A DNA stretch of 64,000 nucleotides from Actinomycetes bacterium (GTDB lineage: Bacteria > Actinomycetota > Acidimicrobiia > Acidimicrobiales > Acidimicrobiaceae), in the NCBI GenBank assembly GCA_021805205.1, contig JAJZFV010000002.1, forward strand, positions 331,218 to 395,217, in the 5' to 3' direction. The notes beneath the pieces are model-generated. The model was not told the origin of the DNA, did not search any database, and saw only the letters and a program-made list of their open reading frames with translations. Positions 1-9,706 of the stretch are shown here, one piece after another. Each line of letters starts with the position of its first letter. Position 1 is the first letter of the stretch. A program made the position numbers and the translations under genes.

Positions 1-67
1 GGCTTTTATGGATAGTCTACAGTGATTGTCTCGACTGACAGGGATATTTGGAGTGTTTCAGTATTTT

Positions 68-874
68 TTAGATAGTTGAAAGTTGATTTATTAACTCTTC
101 GGTATCGTTTCCCAGCTGTTCGAAGTCTATCTCTGAGATCTGTGTCGGAAAAATGGATAAGTCCTCGAATTTCCCGTTACTAGAGCTGAACCCCTCAGCA
201 ATCATTAGTCCCCAGTAAAGTGCATGATTTATTGCGCCGTCTTTATCTGATGGCTCCTCGTGCTGTTTCGATACCGCGTAGCAGATGGTCTCGGGAAACC
301 CCCATCTTTCAAGAATCATTCGTGACAGGTTTGAGTGGTTTACTGAATAGCGTTCCACTTCAAGTACTTCCTGCGTTGCCCCTCTTTGGTTTAACGGAAG
401 TGTGCTTACCTCGTGTTTAATGTCTAAATACCCTTGAGTATCGAAGTTATGGATTAGGATCTCGCCGAGGTCGGCAAGGAGGCCACTCGATAGTCCTGAT
501 GATCGATCGATCGATAGTATCTCAGCGGTTTTAGCTGAGATTGCTCCGTTCTCCAAGAAGCGCTTCCACAGGTTTTGTGGTATCGATATTGATTGTCGCA
601 TCAATGATGTGAAGGCTATTGATCTTATAGCGGTCAATCCAAGGATAGATATGGCGTAGGGGAGGCTGGCAACCTTACCTTTGAGGCCGTAGTAGCTTGA
701 ATTGGCGATTCTCATGACGTTTGCGCTCAGGAGTGGGTCGGATGCTATGATTCTGCTTACATCGCCTGCTCCCATGTCGGGATCGTCGATAGCGGTAATG
801 ATAGAGTGGGCTACCGACATATTTGAGTTGCTGTTTTTCATCTTGTTTATCGAACTCAGTAGGTCTGGTGCCAA
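68..874 (-). CDS. HDOD domain protein
   Basis: Translation has the HDOD-like pattern (IIASDPLLSANVMRIANSSYYG...SLPYAISILGL). The listed ORF starts at 943, but a TTG at 874 has an AGGAGGGA Shine-Dalgarno just upstream and avoids overlap with the GGDEF gene. Confidence 0.8.
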   Translation of the reverse strand: MAPDLLSSINKMKNSNSNMSVAHSIITAIDDPDMGAGDVSRIIASDPLLSANVMRIANSSYYGLKGKVASLPYAISILGLTAIRSIAFTSLMRQSISIPQNLWKRFLENGAISAKTAEILSIDRSSGLSSGLLADLGEILIHNFDTQGYLDIKHEVSTLPLNQRGATQEVLEVERYSVNHSNLSRMILERWGFPETICYAVSKQHEEPSDKDGAINHALYWGLMIAEGFSSSNGKFEDLSIFPTQISEIDFEQLGNDTEELINQLSTI

Positions 875-875
875 T

Positions 876-2129
876 CTAATTCCCTCCTCTTGTTGCCTTG
901 GTCTCTCGTTTCTCCTGGTACATTGCGCCGTCTGCTTCAGCAATTAGTTCTGCTAGGGATGTTTCGGGCGATGTGACAATGTGATATCCAAAGCTAGCGT
1001 TAATTTTTATCTGGTGGACGCCGAATGTAATTTCGGTGGTCGTTTGGATTCTTAATTTGTCGGTTATTTCTTGAATTTGTTCCTTGGAGAGGTTGTGTCC
1101 CAGGGCTACAAATTCGTCTCCACCATAGCGATATGTAGTTAATTTTGTTGTCAGCGTCCTAAGGAGGTTGTTGGCAAAGGATATTAGAACGCTATCCCCG
1201 GCGTTATGACCGTAGGTGTCGTTGACTGTTTTGAACTTATTGAGATCACAAAATATCGCGGCGATGTTTTCTATCTTTTTTTCTTCTAGTGCATGGTTGA
1301 GTTCGTGGAAGTGATGGTTTAGCGATATTCGGTTGGGTAGTGCGGTAAGAGTGTCGTAGAGGGCTGCCATTTCCATCTCTTGTTCTTTTTGAAGTCTTTC
1401 GGTAATATCCTCAGCGGTTGCTGCGAAGCCAAATTTTGAGTCATTTGAGATAATCGGTGAGAGTGTAAATAGTACGTCTTTGGTTTGATCAGCTAGGGTA
1501 GTTATTTTTACTTCAACCGTGGAACTTTGTCCCGATAATGTTTCAAGAATTGCCTTCTCGACACGTTCCCTTTGATGCGGCGGTATTTGGTCGATCCAGC
1601 CGGTTCCAAGGAGTGTCTCCACGGGGCTTTCATATATTTGTGCCATGGCATCGTTTGCAAATTGGATTCTGGCGCCGACTTCGCTGTAGAAGACACCTAT
1701 TTTTATCTGATTAGCTAATACCCAAAGACGTTCCCTATAAAGTGCCATTTCGCTTTCGCTTCGATCAAATAACATTGGTGTAATTTTGGTTATAGCGATC
1801 TGTTCACTAACGGGGGTAGCTTGGACGTGTACTCCGATCTCGCGGCCAGTGTTGTGAAATGCCGTACCCGCGCCCTCGTGTGCCCTTAGCTTTACCGGTG
1901 GTAGTTCGTCTATGACTATTTCTGATATTTCTTGGTCATAAACTTCTTCTATCCCGATAGCCAGTAGGTCTTCTAGTGCGTCGTTTATCCAGATGATCCT
2001 GTTGTTTCTTGTGACTACTAGGGGAGTTGGATCGATCCTGAGATAGGAGATTAGTGCATCGGAGAGAGATTCCCCAATGCCACTGCTTTCCATTTCTATA
2101 ATTGCCTGTGTGCAGTCCTCTTTGTCCAC
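876..2129 (-). CDS. PAS-GGDEF diguanylate cyclase
   Basis: PAS-like region followed by GGDEF domain: DTLTALPNRISLNHHF...AIFCDLNKFKTVNDTYGHNAGD...TYRYGGDEFVAL. Confidence 0.88.
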   Translation of the reverse strand: MDKEDCTQAIIEMESSGIGESLSDALISYLRIDPTPLVVTRNNRIIWINDALEDLLAIGIEEVYDQEISEIVIDELPPVKLRAHEGAGTAFHNTGREIGVHVQATPVSEQIAITKITPMLFDRSESEMALYRERLWVLANQIKIGVFYSEVGARIQFANDAMAQIYESPVETLLGTGWIDQIPPHQRERVEKAILETLSGQSSTVEVKITTLADQTKDVLFTLSPIISNDSKFGFAATAEDITERLQKEQEMEMAALYDTLTALPNRISLNHHFHELNHALEEKKIENIAAIFCDLNKFKTVNDTYGHNAGDSVLISFANNLLRTLTTKLTTYRYGGDEFVALGHNLSKEQIQEITDKLRIQTTTEITFGVHQIKINASFGYHIVTSPETSLAELIAEADGAMYQEKRETKATRGGN

Positions 2130-2254
2130 GGATATTTTTATCGGAGCGATAGATGGTTTTCTAAAGAAACTATGTCTCGTAGCACCAGGTTTTTATGGGT
2201 TGATTTGACTAATTTACGAAATGATATTTGGGTAATTCTAAAGGTCAATATGAG

Positions 2255-2286
2255 ATTTACACATATGTGGATAAGTTTGTGTATAA
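2255..2286. promoter_or_regulatory. Cluster of DnaA-box-like 9-mers
   Basis: TGTGGATAA (2266-2274; reverse complement TTATCCACA) and TGTGTATAA (2278-2286; reverse complement TTATACACA), plus ATTTACACA (2255-2263; one mismatch to TTWTNCACA), all in the intergenic region before the GGDEF gene. Confidence 0.55.
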
Positions 2287-2295
2287 GTTACATAT

Positions 2296-3288
2296 CTAGA
2301 CGAAAGCGCAGCTCAGAGTGGTAGCAATTATCTCTGTAACTGTGGACCAAGGTGTATGTTGAAGTAGAGGTTTAGATATGGAGAATGATATTGCCGGTGC
2401 CTTTGTTAGTTGAAGGATTTGATGTGTAGTTCCTTCTATGGTGACCTCATCATCACTAACTTGTTCGATTAGAGCTTTATGAAGCGACTGTGCTAACGAC
2501 TGTCCTATTGGAGAGGTTTGGTGGTAACCCTTGAAGTATTCGATGGAGCTACCGTCCGACCTTGAAATCTCTAGGTGTATGACGAGGTCGCATCCCGAAC
2601 TGTTTATCGCGTGTGCCAGGCGTACGTAGTTATAGTGGGTGAAGCTTGTTACTTTATATCCGCCTTGTCTGAGGCGGACTCGTACGTCTTCAACTATGGC
2701 GCTGCTCTCGATAGAGCCCGATATCGCGATCTTGCGATTGAGTAGGTCGGTGGCGAACTCAGCTAGGCGCAGTTGTTCCTTGAAGGCGCTTACGGTCATC
2801 TGTGATCGCCCTACGTTGCGATTGAGTTCTACGACAGTTTCCTTTCCGCAAATGCCATCTCCGGCGAGACCGACGTTTAGTTGGAACTCGGTTACTGCAT
2901 TTAGGGTTCCGGGGCCAAAGACTCCGTCTACCACGCCAGAGTCGAAGCCGAGCCATGAGAGTCTTCCTTGAAGTTGTGCTACGTCGTTTCCCCGCATCAT
3001 AGGAGTTTTGAGATATAGAAGACGGTCTCCTAGGTTCCAATGGGATTCAACTAAAAGGCGCCATGTATTTGAATCGCAAATACCGGAGGGGTCAACGCCA
3101 TTTTTGCGTTGAAATCCACGTAGTTGACTTCGTGTGGACGGACCGAAAACGCCTATCGGATCGACTACTACGAATCCACACTGAGTAAGTTGTCGCTGAA
3201 GGTGAGCGATGGAGTTATGCGTCGACAACGGCGAGATCGGAAGAGATGGATCTGAGTAATCTTGTTCCAACTGTTCCGATCTCTCCAA
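2296..3288 (-). CDS. CwlM-like protein: two peptidoglycan-binding domains plus N-acetylmuramoyl-L-alanine amidase-like domain
   Basis: Two PG_binding_1-like repeats (IAHLQRQLTQCGF..GVFGPSTRSQLRGFQ; VAQLQGRLSWLGFD..GVFGPGTLNAVTEFQ), amidase-like C-terminus (CDLVIHLEIS...IEYFKGY), adjacent to trxA/trxB. Confidence 0.75.
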   Translation of the reverse strand: MERSEQLEQDYSDPSLPISPLSTHNSIAHLQRQLTQCGFVVVDPIGVFGPSTRSQLRGFQRKNGVDPSGICDSNTWRLLVESHWNLGDRLLYLKTPMMRGNDVAQLQGRLSWLGFDSGVVDGVFGPGTLNAVTEFQLNVGLAGDGICGKETVVELNRNVGRSQMTVSAFKEQLRLAEFATDLLNRKIAISGSIESSAIVEDVRVRLRQGGYKVTSFTHYNYVRLAHAINSSGCDLVIHLEISRSDGSSIEYFKGYHQTSPIGQSLAQSLHKALIEQVSDDEVTIEGTTHQILQLTKAPAISFSISKPLLQHTPWSTVTEIIATTLSCAFV

Positions 3289-3297
3289 TCTTTTTCT

Positions 3298-3609
3298 TTA
3301 GAAGTGACTCTCTAGTTCGCGAAGGATTGCGTTTTTCGACTTTGCTCCTACAATTCGAGCTACCGGCTCACCTTTTTTGAAGAGGATCATCGTAGGAATC
3401 GACATTACTTCGAATCTGCGAGCGACATCTAGATTTTCGTCTATGTCTAGCTTACCAACCGTTAGCGCTCCAGCTTTGTCTCGCTCAATCTCTTCAAGGA
3501 TCGGGGCCACCAACTTACATGGTCCACACCACTCGGCCCAGAAGTCAACTAGCATCAGGTCGTTATTGATTAGTTCTTCGTTGAAGGATGAGTCGGTAAT
3601 CGTCTTCAT
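3298..3609 (-). CDS. trxA: Thioredoxin
   Basis: VDFWAEWCGPCKLVAPILEEI active site. Confidence 0.96.
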   Translation of the reverse strand: MKTITDSSFNEELINNDLMLVDFWAEWCGPCKLVAPILEEIERDKAGALTVGKLDIDENLDVARRFEVMSIPTMILFKKGEPVARIVGAKSKNAILRELESHF

Positions 3610-3670
3610 TTGATCTTATCTCCATCTGTTGTTTGCTTGCAGAACACGACTTAGATAGTCGAGTATTCCC

Positions 3671-4630
3671 TCAGTGTTGGTTTTCGAGCCATCTTTCAAC
3701 GTCGATAGCTGCCATACATCCTGAACCAGCGGCTGTGATCGCTTGGCGATAGGTGTGGTCTTGCACGTCGCCACAGGCGAATACGCCGTCTACCGAGGTG
3801 TAGGTCCCGTTTGACGTGATGATATAACCATTCTCGTCCATCTCAATCTGAGATTGGAAGATGTCAGTATTTGGTACGTGGCCGATTGCTACAAATAGTC
3901 CAGATACATCAAGTTGTCGTGTAGTTGAATCTAGGGTATTAGTGAGTTCGATCGATGTAAGGGCGGATTCGCCGTTCAATTTGGAGACGACGCTATTCCA
4001 TACAATAGTGATTTTTTCATTCTTGATGGCACGTTCAGCCATGATCTTCGAGGCACGAAGTTCTCCACGCCTGACGATTAGATATACCCGTGATGCAAAC
4101 TTAGTTAGGAAGATCGCCTCTTCCATTGCTGAGTCGCCACCACCTACAACTGCGATCTCTCTTCCGCGGAAGAAGAAGCCGTCGCATGTCGCACATGTTG
4201 ATACTCCGTGGCCAATCAGTTCAATCTCTCGATCTAGGCCTAACATCAATGAGCGGGCTCCGGTTGAGATGATTACCGAATCGGCTATGTACGCGGGTTC
4301 AGTTTCATCTGTTTGGTCCGAGGTCCAAAGTTTGAAGGGGCGTTGTGAGAAGTCGGCTCTAGATACCTTTGCAGAGTGTATCTTTGCGCCAAAGCGCTCT
4401 GCTTGGGCCTTGAAGTTTCCCATGAGCTCTGGTCCTTCAATGCCGTTTATGAAACCGGGAAAGTTCTCAATCTCAGTGGTGAGCATAAGTTGTCCGCCTG
4501 GTTGATCTGATGTCGACGAGATCTCACCTTCTATGACGACTGGCTCTAGATTTGCTCGTGCGGTATAGATCGCAGCCGTTAATCCAGCGGGTCCCGAACC
4601 GACAATTGCAACTTTTACTCTCTCTGTCAT
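3671..4630 (-). CDS. trxB: Thioredoxin-disulfide reductase
   Basis: GSGPAGLTAAIYTARA FAD motif, CATCDG redox motif, C-terminal GDVQDHTYRQAITAAGSG. Confidence 0.96.
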   Translation of the reverse strand: MTERVKVAIVGSGPAGLTAAIYTARANLEPVVIEGEISSTSDQPGGQLMLTTEIENFPGFINGIEGPELMGNFKAQAERFGAKIHSAKVSRADFSQRPFKLWTSDQTDETEPAYIADSVIISTGARSLMLGLDREIELIGHGVSTCATCDGFFFRGREIAVVGGGDSAMEEAIFLTKFASRVYLIVRRGELRASKIMAERAIKNEKITIVWNSVVSKLNGESALTSIELTNTLDSTTRQLDVSGLFVAIGHVPNTDIFQSQIEMDENGYIITSNGTYTSVDGVFACGDVQDHTYRQAITAAGSGCMAAIDVERWLENQH

Positions 4631-4944
4631 TAATCTTCCTTTTTAATTCTTTTTGTCCAAAGGATTAAACCTGCGACAAGGAAAATAGTTCCCAAAATGG
4701 CATAGGTTATCCATTGATGGGCGGCAAAGAGGTAAGAGTCAAGGACTCTTATAACTCCAATTAGGCCGAGGATAGCCACGGCGATGGTTAGGAGTAGCCC
4801 CATTAACCCAAGGGTTACAATTCGAACTAGGCGATAGAGGGGCGATATCCCCTTCTCTTGGATGTTATCAGTAACTTCAACTACGATTTGGGCGGCTCGT
4901 TCGGGCCAGTTGCTTGTTGAAGTTATAGATTTATCGTCGGCCAT
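4630..4944 (-). CDS. Small membrane protein of unknown function
   Basis: 104 aa, two hydrophobic segments, abuts trxB start. Confidence 0.65.
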   Translation of the reverse strand: MADDKSITSTSNWPERAAQIVVEVTDNIQEKGISPLYRLVRIVTLGLMGLLLTIAVAILGLIGVIRVLDSYLFAAHQWITYAILGTIFLVAGLILWTKRIKKED

Positions 4945-5023
4945 TTGATTAAACTCCTAACGAGTGGACTTCGAGACGCAAACTAGGTCTACGTTAGCAA
5001 AGTCATTCTAATTTTTTTATCGC

Positions 5024-5869
5024 TTATAGCGTCGTAAAGGCGATACCTATAGTGCCCTTGCCGGCGTGGCTTCCGATTACTGGGCCGATGGTGGTAACAA
5101 GAATCGTCTTCGAGGGAAAGATCTCTTGAATACGAGCAGTGAACTCTTCTGTGTCCGGTGCATTTGCTGTGATGATTGTTATCTCATCTACCTTTGCGAC
5201 TCGTTCAGACAAGTGGTTGAACAGGTAGTCAAGGGCTCGCTTGCGCGTTCTCTGCTTTGCGGGAGATTCGACCACTCCATCACGGACTTCGATAATTGGT
5301 TTTACCGAAAGAAGTGAGCCAAGGGTAGCAGCAGCTGCCCCAATACGCCCCCCCTTGCGCAGATTATCAAGGGTATCGATGGTTCCGATAATCTCGGTTT
5401 TATTCCTTAGCGAGTCGACCGCAGCCAGTAGTTCATCGAGCGGCTTTTCGCAGTTTTGAGCGGCAAAGACGGCGAGTTTTCCTTCTCCATAGGTTGCAAG
5501 CTCGCTATCGAGCACCTCGATAGATATCGATCTCTCTCCGGAAGCAAACTCTTCAGCTGCGGTCTTAGCGCTTTGATATGTGGCCGATAACTTGGATGAG
5601 AGGGTAATGACTATAATCTCAGTAAACCCCTCTGATGCAGCCTTTTGATATGCCTCTTTGAAGGCCTCTGATGAAGGGGCCGCAGTCATTGGAAGACCGC
5701 TCGAGCTGTCTGCTAACCTCCAAAAGTCTTCGGTTGAAAGTTCGAATAAGTCAACGTAGGTCTTATCGTCGATAGTGATCGACAGTGGAACTATCCCTAT
5801 GTTTAGCTCACTGATAAGCGCTGGTGGAATATCGCCCGCTGAATCAGTGATTACCTTTACCTTAGACAT
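5024..5869 (-). CDS. DegV family protein
   Basis: KVITDSAGDIPPALISELNIGIVPLSITIDDKTYVD and C-terminal IGSHAGKGTIGIAF. Confidence 0.93.
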   Translation of the reverse strand: MSKVKVITDSAGDIPPALISELNIGIVPLSITIDDKTYVDLFELSTEDFWRLADSSSGLPMTAAPSSEAFKEAYQKAASEGFTEIIVITLSSKLSATYQSAKTAAEEFASGERSISIEVLDSELATYGEGKLAVFAAQNCEKPLDELLAAVDSLRNKTEIIGTIDTLDNLRKGGRIGAAAATLGSLLSVKPIIEVRDGVVESPAKQRTRKRALDYLFNHLSERVAKVDEITIITANAPDTEEFTARIQEIFPSKTILVTTIGPVIGSHAGKGTIGIAFTTL

Positions 5870-7490
5870 GTTGACTCTTGCCCTTTAGTGTTACTGATAA
5901 TCCGTAACTTCCAAGAAGTACCCCAACAAATAGGGCTCCTCCAATTAGTAGTTCTATGCCAATATAGACGATCTCGCCAACGCCCCTTGAGATAGGTACT
6001 TTGTGGGATGTAAATAGAATTCCGAGCCCCATGGCGATAGAGGCGATGCTTATCTTTGACCAAGAGAGCATTGTGGTCATGAGGCGAGGTCGGATCTTTC
6101 GCCGCGTCATAAAGATCAGTGCAACTATCGTTCCCACCATATAGGCAATCGTGACACTGAGCGAGAGGCCAAAGACGCCGTAGGACTTGACTAGCACAAG
6201 CGCTAGGCCGATATTTACGGCGTTTTCTACTAGGTAGATGAAGAAGACCTCCTTGGCTGCCCGAGCAGCTTGCAACCCCTGAATTAGGGCCAGAAAACTG
6301 CCAAATGGCACGAGTCCGAGTCCCAGGGCTTCTAGGGAACGGGCAGTTTGGTTGATTCCAGCTTGAGTAGCCGCGCCGTGACCAAGAAGGAGGGTGACGA
6401 TCGCTGGCGCTGCAGTCAGATAGAGCGCGGTAAAGGGTATCAGGGGGGCGACTGATACCCTAAGACCCCTCGAGAGGGTGGCGACAAAGCGAGACCTCTC
6501 ACCGTGGGTGTAGTACTCCGAGAGGTCGGGAATGATCGCCGCCATTACCGAGAAGGCCGCTATTCCATATGGAAGTTGGAAGAACAAGTAGGAGTTGTTA
6601 TAGGCGCTTACTGCACCAGCTTGATGACCTTCTGCCAGAGCTAATACGACATAGAGCGCAATCTGATTTGCTACAACATAGCCAAAGCTCCATCCTGATA
6701 GTCGAAATATCTCTCGTACGGCGCTGTGGCGTAGATCAAAGATGAATGAAAGGGAGATGTTGGAGTTGAGGACTGCGATTATCACCACTAAGCATTGGAT
6801 CGCCACACCCGCCGTAGTCCCAATTCCCAAGACCAAAAGTGGTACCGAACCATTTGCTAAGTCGTGCAAGCGTTGTGACTCTGTTAGGTGAGCATATGAG
6901 AAGTGAAAAAGGCCAAGGGTCAATATCGCCACCACATTATTGGCGATAGGTGCGAAGGCTGGAACTTTGAAGTGGCGCTTGGTATTTAGAAGTGATGTCG
7001 CCAAAGAGATAACGCCGTAGAAGAAGAGTTGGGGAGCGAAGAAGCGGAGGAGGTTGGTAGCCGCCTGAATCTGTAGATCGCGGGTTGGTTGATGGTTTGA
7101 TATGTAGTAACCGCGAATGATAACCGGAGCCAATAACTCAAAGACGATGCTAGCTACTACCAGGGCCAAGGTTGTGATGGTTGTTATCGCAGAGAGAGCC
7201 CTTCTCGCTTCACGCCGAGAGGTCCTCGAGGCCGACGCTACCATAACCGGGGTGATAGTCGAGGCTAAAACTCCACCAATCAAGAGATCGAAGAAGGTAT
7301 TGGGAGCGTTGTTGGAGAGGTTGAAGATATCAGATATCGTCGAAATACCGAGCGACCAAGCGATAACACTCAACCTAAAGAGGCCAGTCAATCGACTTAT
7401 GAGGGTACCGATCGCCATCGCGCCAACGTGGCGCGAGCGGATTGATAGCTTCGCAGTCAATGACGATATAGCCGATGATTTAGTCTGCAA
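5862..7490 (-). CDS. murJ: Lipid II flippase MurJ/MviN family
   Basis: 542 aa polytopic protein, SRLTGLFRLSVIAWSLG...FFDLLIGGVLASTITPV, MviN-like; synteny with trxB/trxA/cwlM. Confidence 0.88.
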   Translation of the reverse strand: MQTKSSAISSLTAKLSIRSRHVGAMAIGTLISRLTGLFRLSVIAWSLGISTISDIFNLSNNAPNTFFDLLIGGVLASTITPVMVASASRTSRREARRALSAITTITTLALVVASIVFELLAPVIIRGYYISNHQPTRDLQIQAATNLLRFFAPQLFFYGVISLATSLLNTKRHFKVPAFAPIANNVVAILTLGLFHFSYAHLTESQRLHDLANGSVPLLVLGIGTTAGVAIQCLVVIIAVLNSNISLSFIFDLRHSAVREIFRLSGWSFGYVVANQIALYVVLALAEGHQAGAVSAYNNSYLFFQLPYGIAAFSVMAAIIPDLSEYYTHGERSRFVATLSRGLRVSVAPLIPFTALYLTAAPAIVTLLLGHGAATQAGINQTARSLEALGLGLVPFGSFLALIQGLQAARAAKEVFFIYLVENAVNIGLALVLVKSYGVFGLSLSVTIAYMVGTIVALIFMTRRKIRPRLMTTMLSWSKISIASIAMGLGILFTSHKVPISRGVGEIVYIGIELLIGGALFVGVLLGSYGLSVTLKGKSQHV

Positions 7491-9501
7491 TTTTTTCCTT
7501 AGGAAGCAAGTTGCTATTGCGCGGTCGTCCTCGCGAGAAGGTTCGGATCCACCAAAAAATCAGGAGCGATGCAAAGACAATCGTAACGACAGTACCGATA
7601 TAACCATACGCCCAATAGTCGAAAGTTATATTCGATTGGCCAAGCTTGATGTAGCCATCGGGGGTACTTACTGCGATAGTAACTCTAAAGATTCCTGAGG
7701 CGTTTACATTCATCGTAAATGAAACGGTGTCATTTGAAGATGAAAGCTTGACGATCCGGGAGTTTCCACCTTGGACTTGGACCCGGTCACTTATCAAGGT
7801 GACCTTGACCCTCAAGTTAGAACTTGCTCCCTTGGCGCTTATCGAAATTGGTACTGTCGAGCGTCTTGCGGATATCGTCACTGACTTACTCGAAGGGATA
7901 GCGATACCACTAAAGGCTTTGTTCAAAATCTCGCTGTTTCTATTGAGATAGGTCGATATCGAGTTTTGATTCGATGGTGAGGTGGCGGTCAAGACGTTGG
8001 TCAATAGTTCATTGAGCACTTTGGTATTGACATTCGCACTGGCTGCCGATCGAATCTTTCTCATCGCCACCTGAATTTGGCCAATCTGACTGATCGATCG
8101 AGGAGGTATTCGCGAGAAGGTACCGACGGTTTCGGGCGCGATCGAAGTAGCCAAAGCAGTGGCATTTGCCAAACTCTCAGTTTTCAAAAGATGGTTGGAG
8201 GCGATCCCCCCAAGAAAGTCGATTAGTGACGATACCTCAGAAGGTCCTTTTATGGCTAAGTTCGCAACTACGACCCGTTGGCTAGGGTCATTCGGCTGAT
8301 CCTCGTAGATCGCAGTTAGGTCGCTAGTTAAAGTACTTGCGTTGTAGTAGGGATTGGAGGTCTTGTTAAAGTCGTTCCCGAGTTGCTTGTCCATTAAAAA
8401 TGCCGCTATTGAGCCTCCTCCCTTTGTTTGGAGATCGATGGGGGAGGTAATGGTGTACTTCAGGTCGGGAGTGTTGATGTATTTACCGGGAACTATAACG
8501 TCTGAGATCCCGAAGGCACTTATCTGGTTCAATGACCGCTGGTCGAGCTGGTAGTTGGTTATTAAGTACTTGCTCGGAAGGATATTGGTAGCCGCGGTCG
8601 CCGCCTTTACCAGCTGAAGGTTAGTGGTTATCAGGCTATCGATCGATGAATTAGCCAACGCCGCTAAGTCTTGGGGAACCTGTTCATCTACGTGGACCTC
8701 GTGATTTTGGTTGTTGTTCCATGTCATTAGATCCTTGAATGCATTGCGTGTCAGAGGTGACTTCGAGGCACTAAGTGTTTGAAGTTGGGCACCACTTAAA
8801 GTTACGGTGGCCGCGATTTGAGGAAGGGATACTAATTCGTTGACCACCCCTGGGAATGAACCACCAAGACTTTTGCTGCTCAACTGGGTTAGGTCGATAT
8901 TGATGGCCGCGGCAAGGGGTAAAGGCGGTGCTGAAGTGGAAGAGGTTACCGATATCGGAATTCGAATCGTGGTAGTTACTTGGCCATCAGTGACGATGTT
9001 GAAGTGCAAAGGGTATACCCCGTCACAAGGAGCACTAGCGCACTGGGGAAGGGTAATTGCGACTCCACTTTGAGTGATCGTTGTGGTTTGACTCTGTGAA
9101 AGCAGCGTCAGTGGTACGGTGACTTTTCCCGAGCCAACTATCGGAATGGCGTTCGATATTGCAAGCGGTAAGGTTCCGTCGAGGAGGCTCGAAAAGTACT
9201 GAACCTCACTTCTACTTGTTAGGTGGGGGTAGATATACACCTCTAAATAGGAGTTTTTTGGGACGTTCTTTATCGCGAAGGTTGTGTTGTAGGTTTGGTT
9301 TAAAACAGCTGTTGTAGGTCCATTTAAAAGGGTGATTGCAGCGTCATTAGACGCTAAATCCCACCTCACCTTCGGAGGCAATTTGTCGAAGAGGCTGGTA
9401 GCGATGAGAACTAGGGAAATGGCAGTAACGAGCCGTGCAAACTTTGTTGCGGCCCTTGCAAGTACCGTAGCGGCATCTCTCAGTCTGTCATGTGGTCGCA
9501 T
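7480..9501 (-). CDS. Secreted/membrane-anchored protein, DUF6049-like
   Basis: 673 aa with N-terminal and C-terminal hydrophobic segments, overlapping murJ by 11 nt in the position of the mycobacterial Rv3909-type gene. Confidence 0.65.
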   Translation of the reverse strand: MRPHDRLRDAATVLARAATKFARLVTAISLVLIATSLFDKLPPKVRWDLASNDAAITLLNGPTTAVLNQTYNTTFAIKNVPKNSYLEVYIYPHLTSRSEVQYFSSLLDGTLPLAISNAIPIVGSGKVTVPLTLLSQSQTTTITQSGVAITLPQCASAPCDGVYPLHFNIVTDGQVTTTIRIPISVTSSTSAPPLPLAAAINIDLTQLSSKSLGGSFPGVVNELVSLPQIAATVTLSGAQLQTLSASKSPLTRNAFKDLMTWNNNQNHEVHVDEQVPQDLAALANSSIDSLITTNLQLVKAATAATNILPSKYLITNYQLDQRSLNQISAFGISDVIVPGKYINTPDLKYTITSPIDLQTKGGGSIAAFLMDKQLGNDFNKTSNPYYNASTLTSDLTAIYEDQPNDPSQRVVVANLAIKGPSEVSSLIDFLGGIASNHLLKTESLANATALATSIAPETVGTFSRIPPRSISQIGQIQVAMRKIRSAASANVNTKVLNELLTNVLTATSPSNQNSISTYLNRNSEILNKAFSGIAIPSSKSVTISARRSTVPISISAKGASSNLRVKVTLISDRVQVQGGNSRIVKLSSSNDTVSFTMNVNASGIFRVTIAVSTPDGYIKLGQSNITFDYWAYGYIGTVVTIVFASLLIFWWIRTFSRGRPRNSNLLPKEKIAD

Positions 9502-9706
9502 TTGATACTTACCAGAGGGATCTAAAAATCTTTAGCTATTAGAGACTAGGAAGATGAGGTGTATCTCGTTGCACCTCGGTGAAAGAGTCCACGGCGCAAA
9601 TTCGGCAAAATGCTCATCGACACTGCGCTACCTCGAAATAGTTAATCCGATTCATAATCGGCGGCTAATTGTGCCTATTCTAGAGGGTGTGGGACTTATC
9701 TTTGGA

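Noticed and set aside
503-517. GATCGATCGATCGATA run
   Set aside because: Short and inside the HDOD coding sequence (Asp-Arg-Ser codons); TCGATC words are frequent throughout the window.
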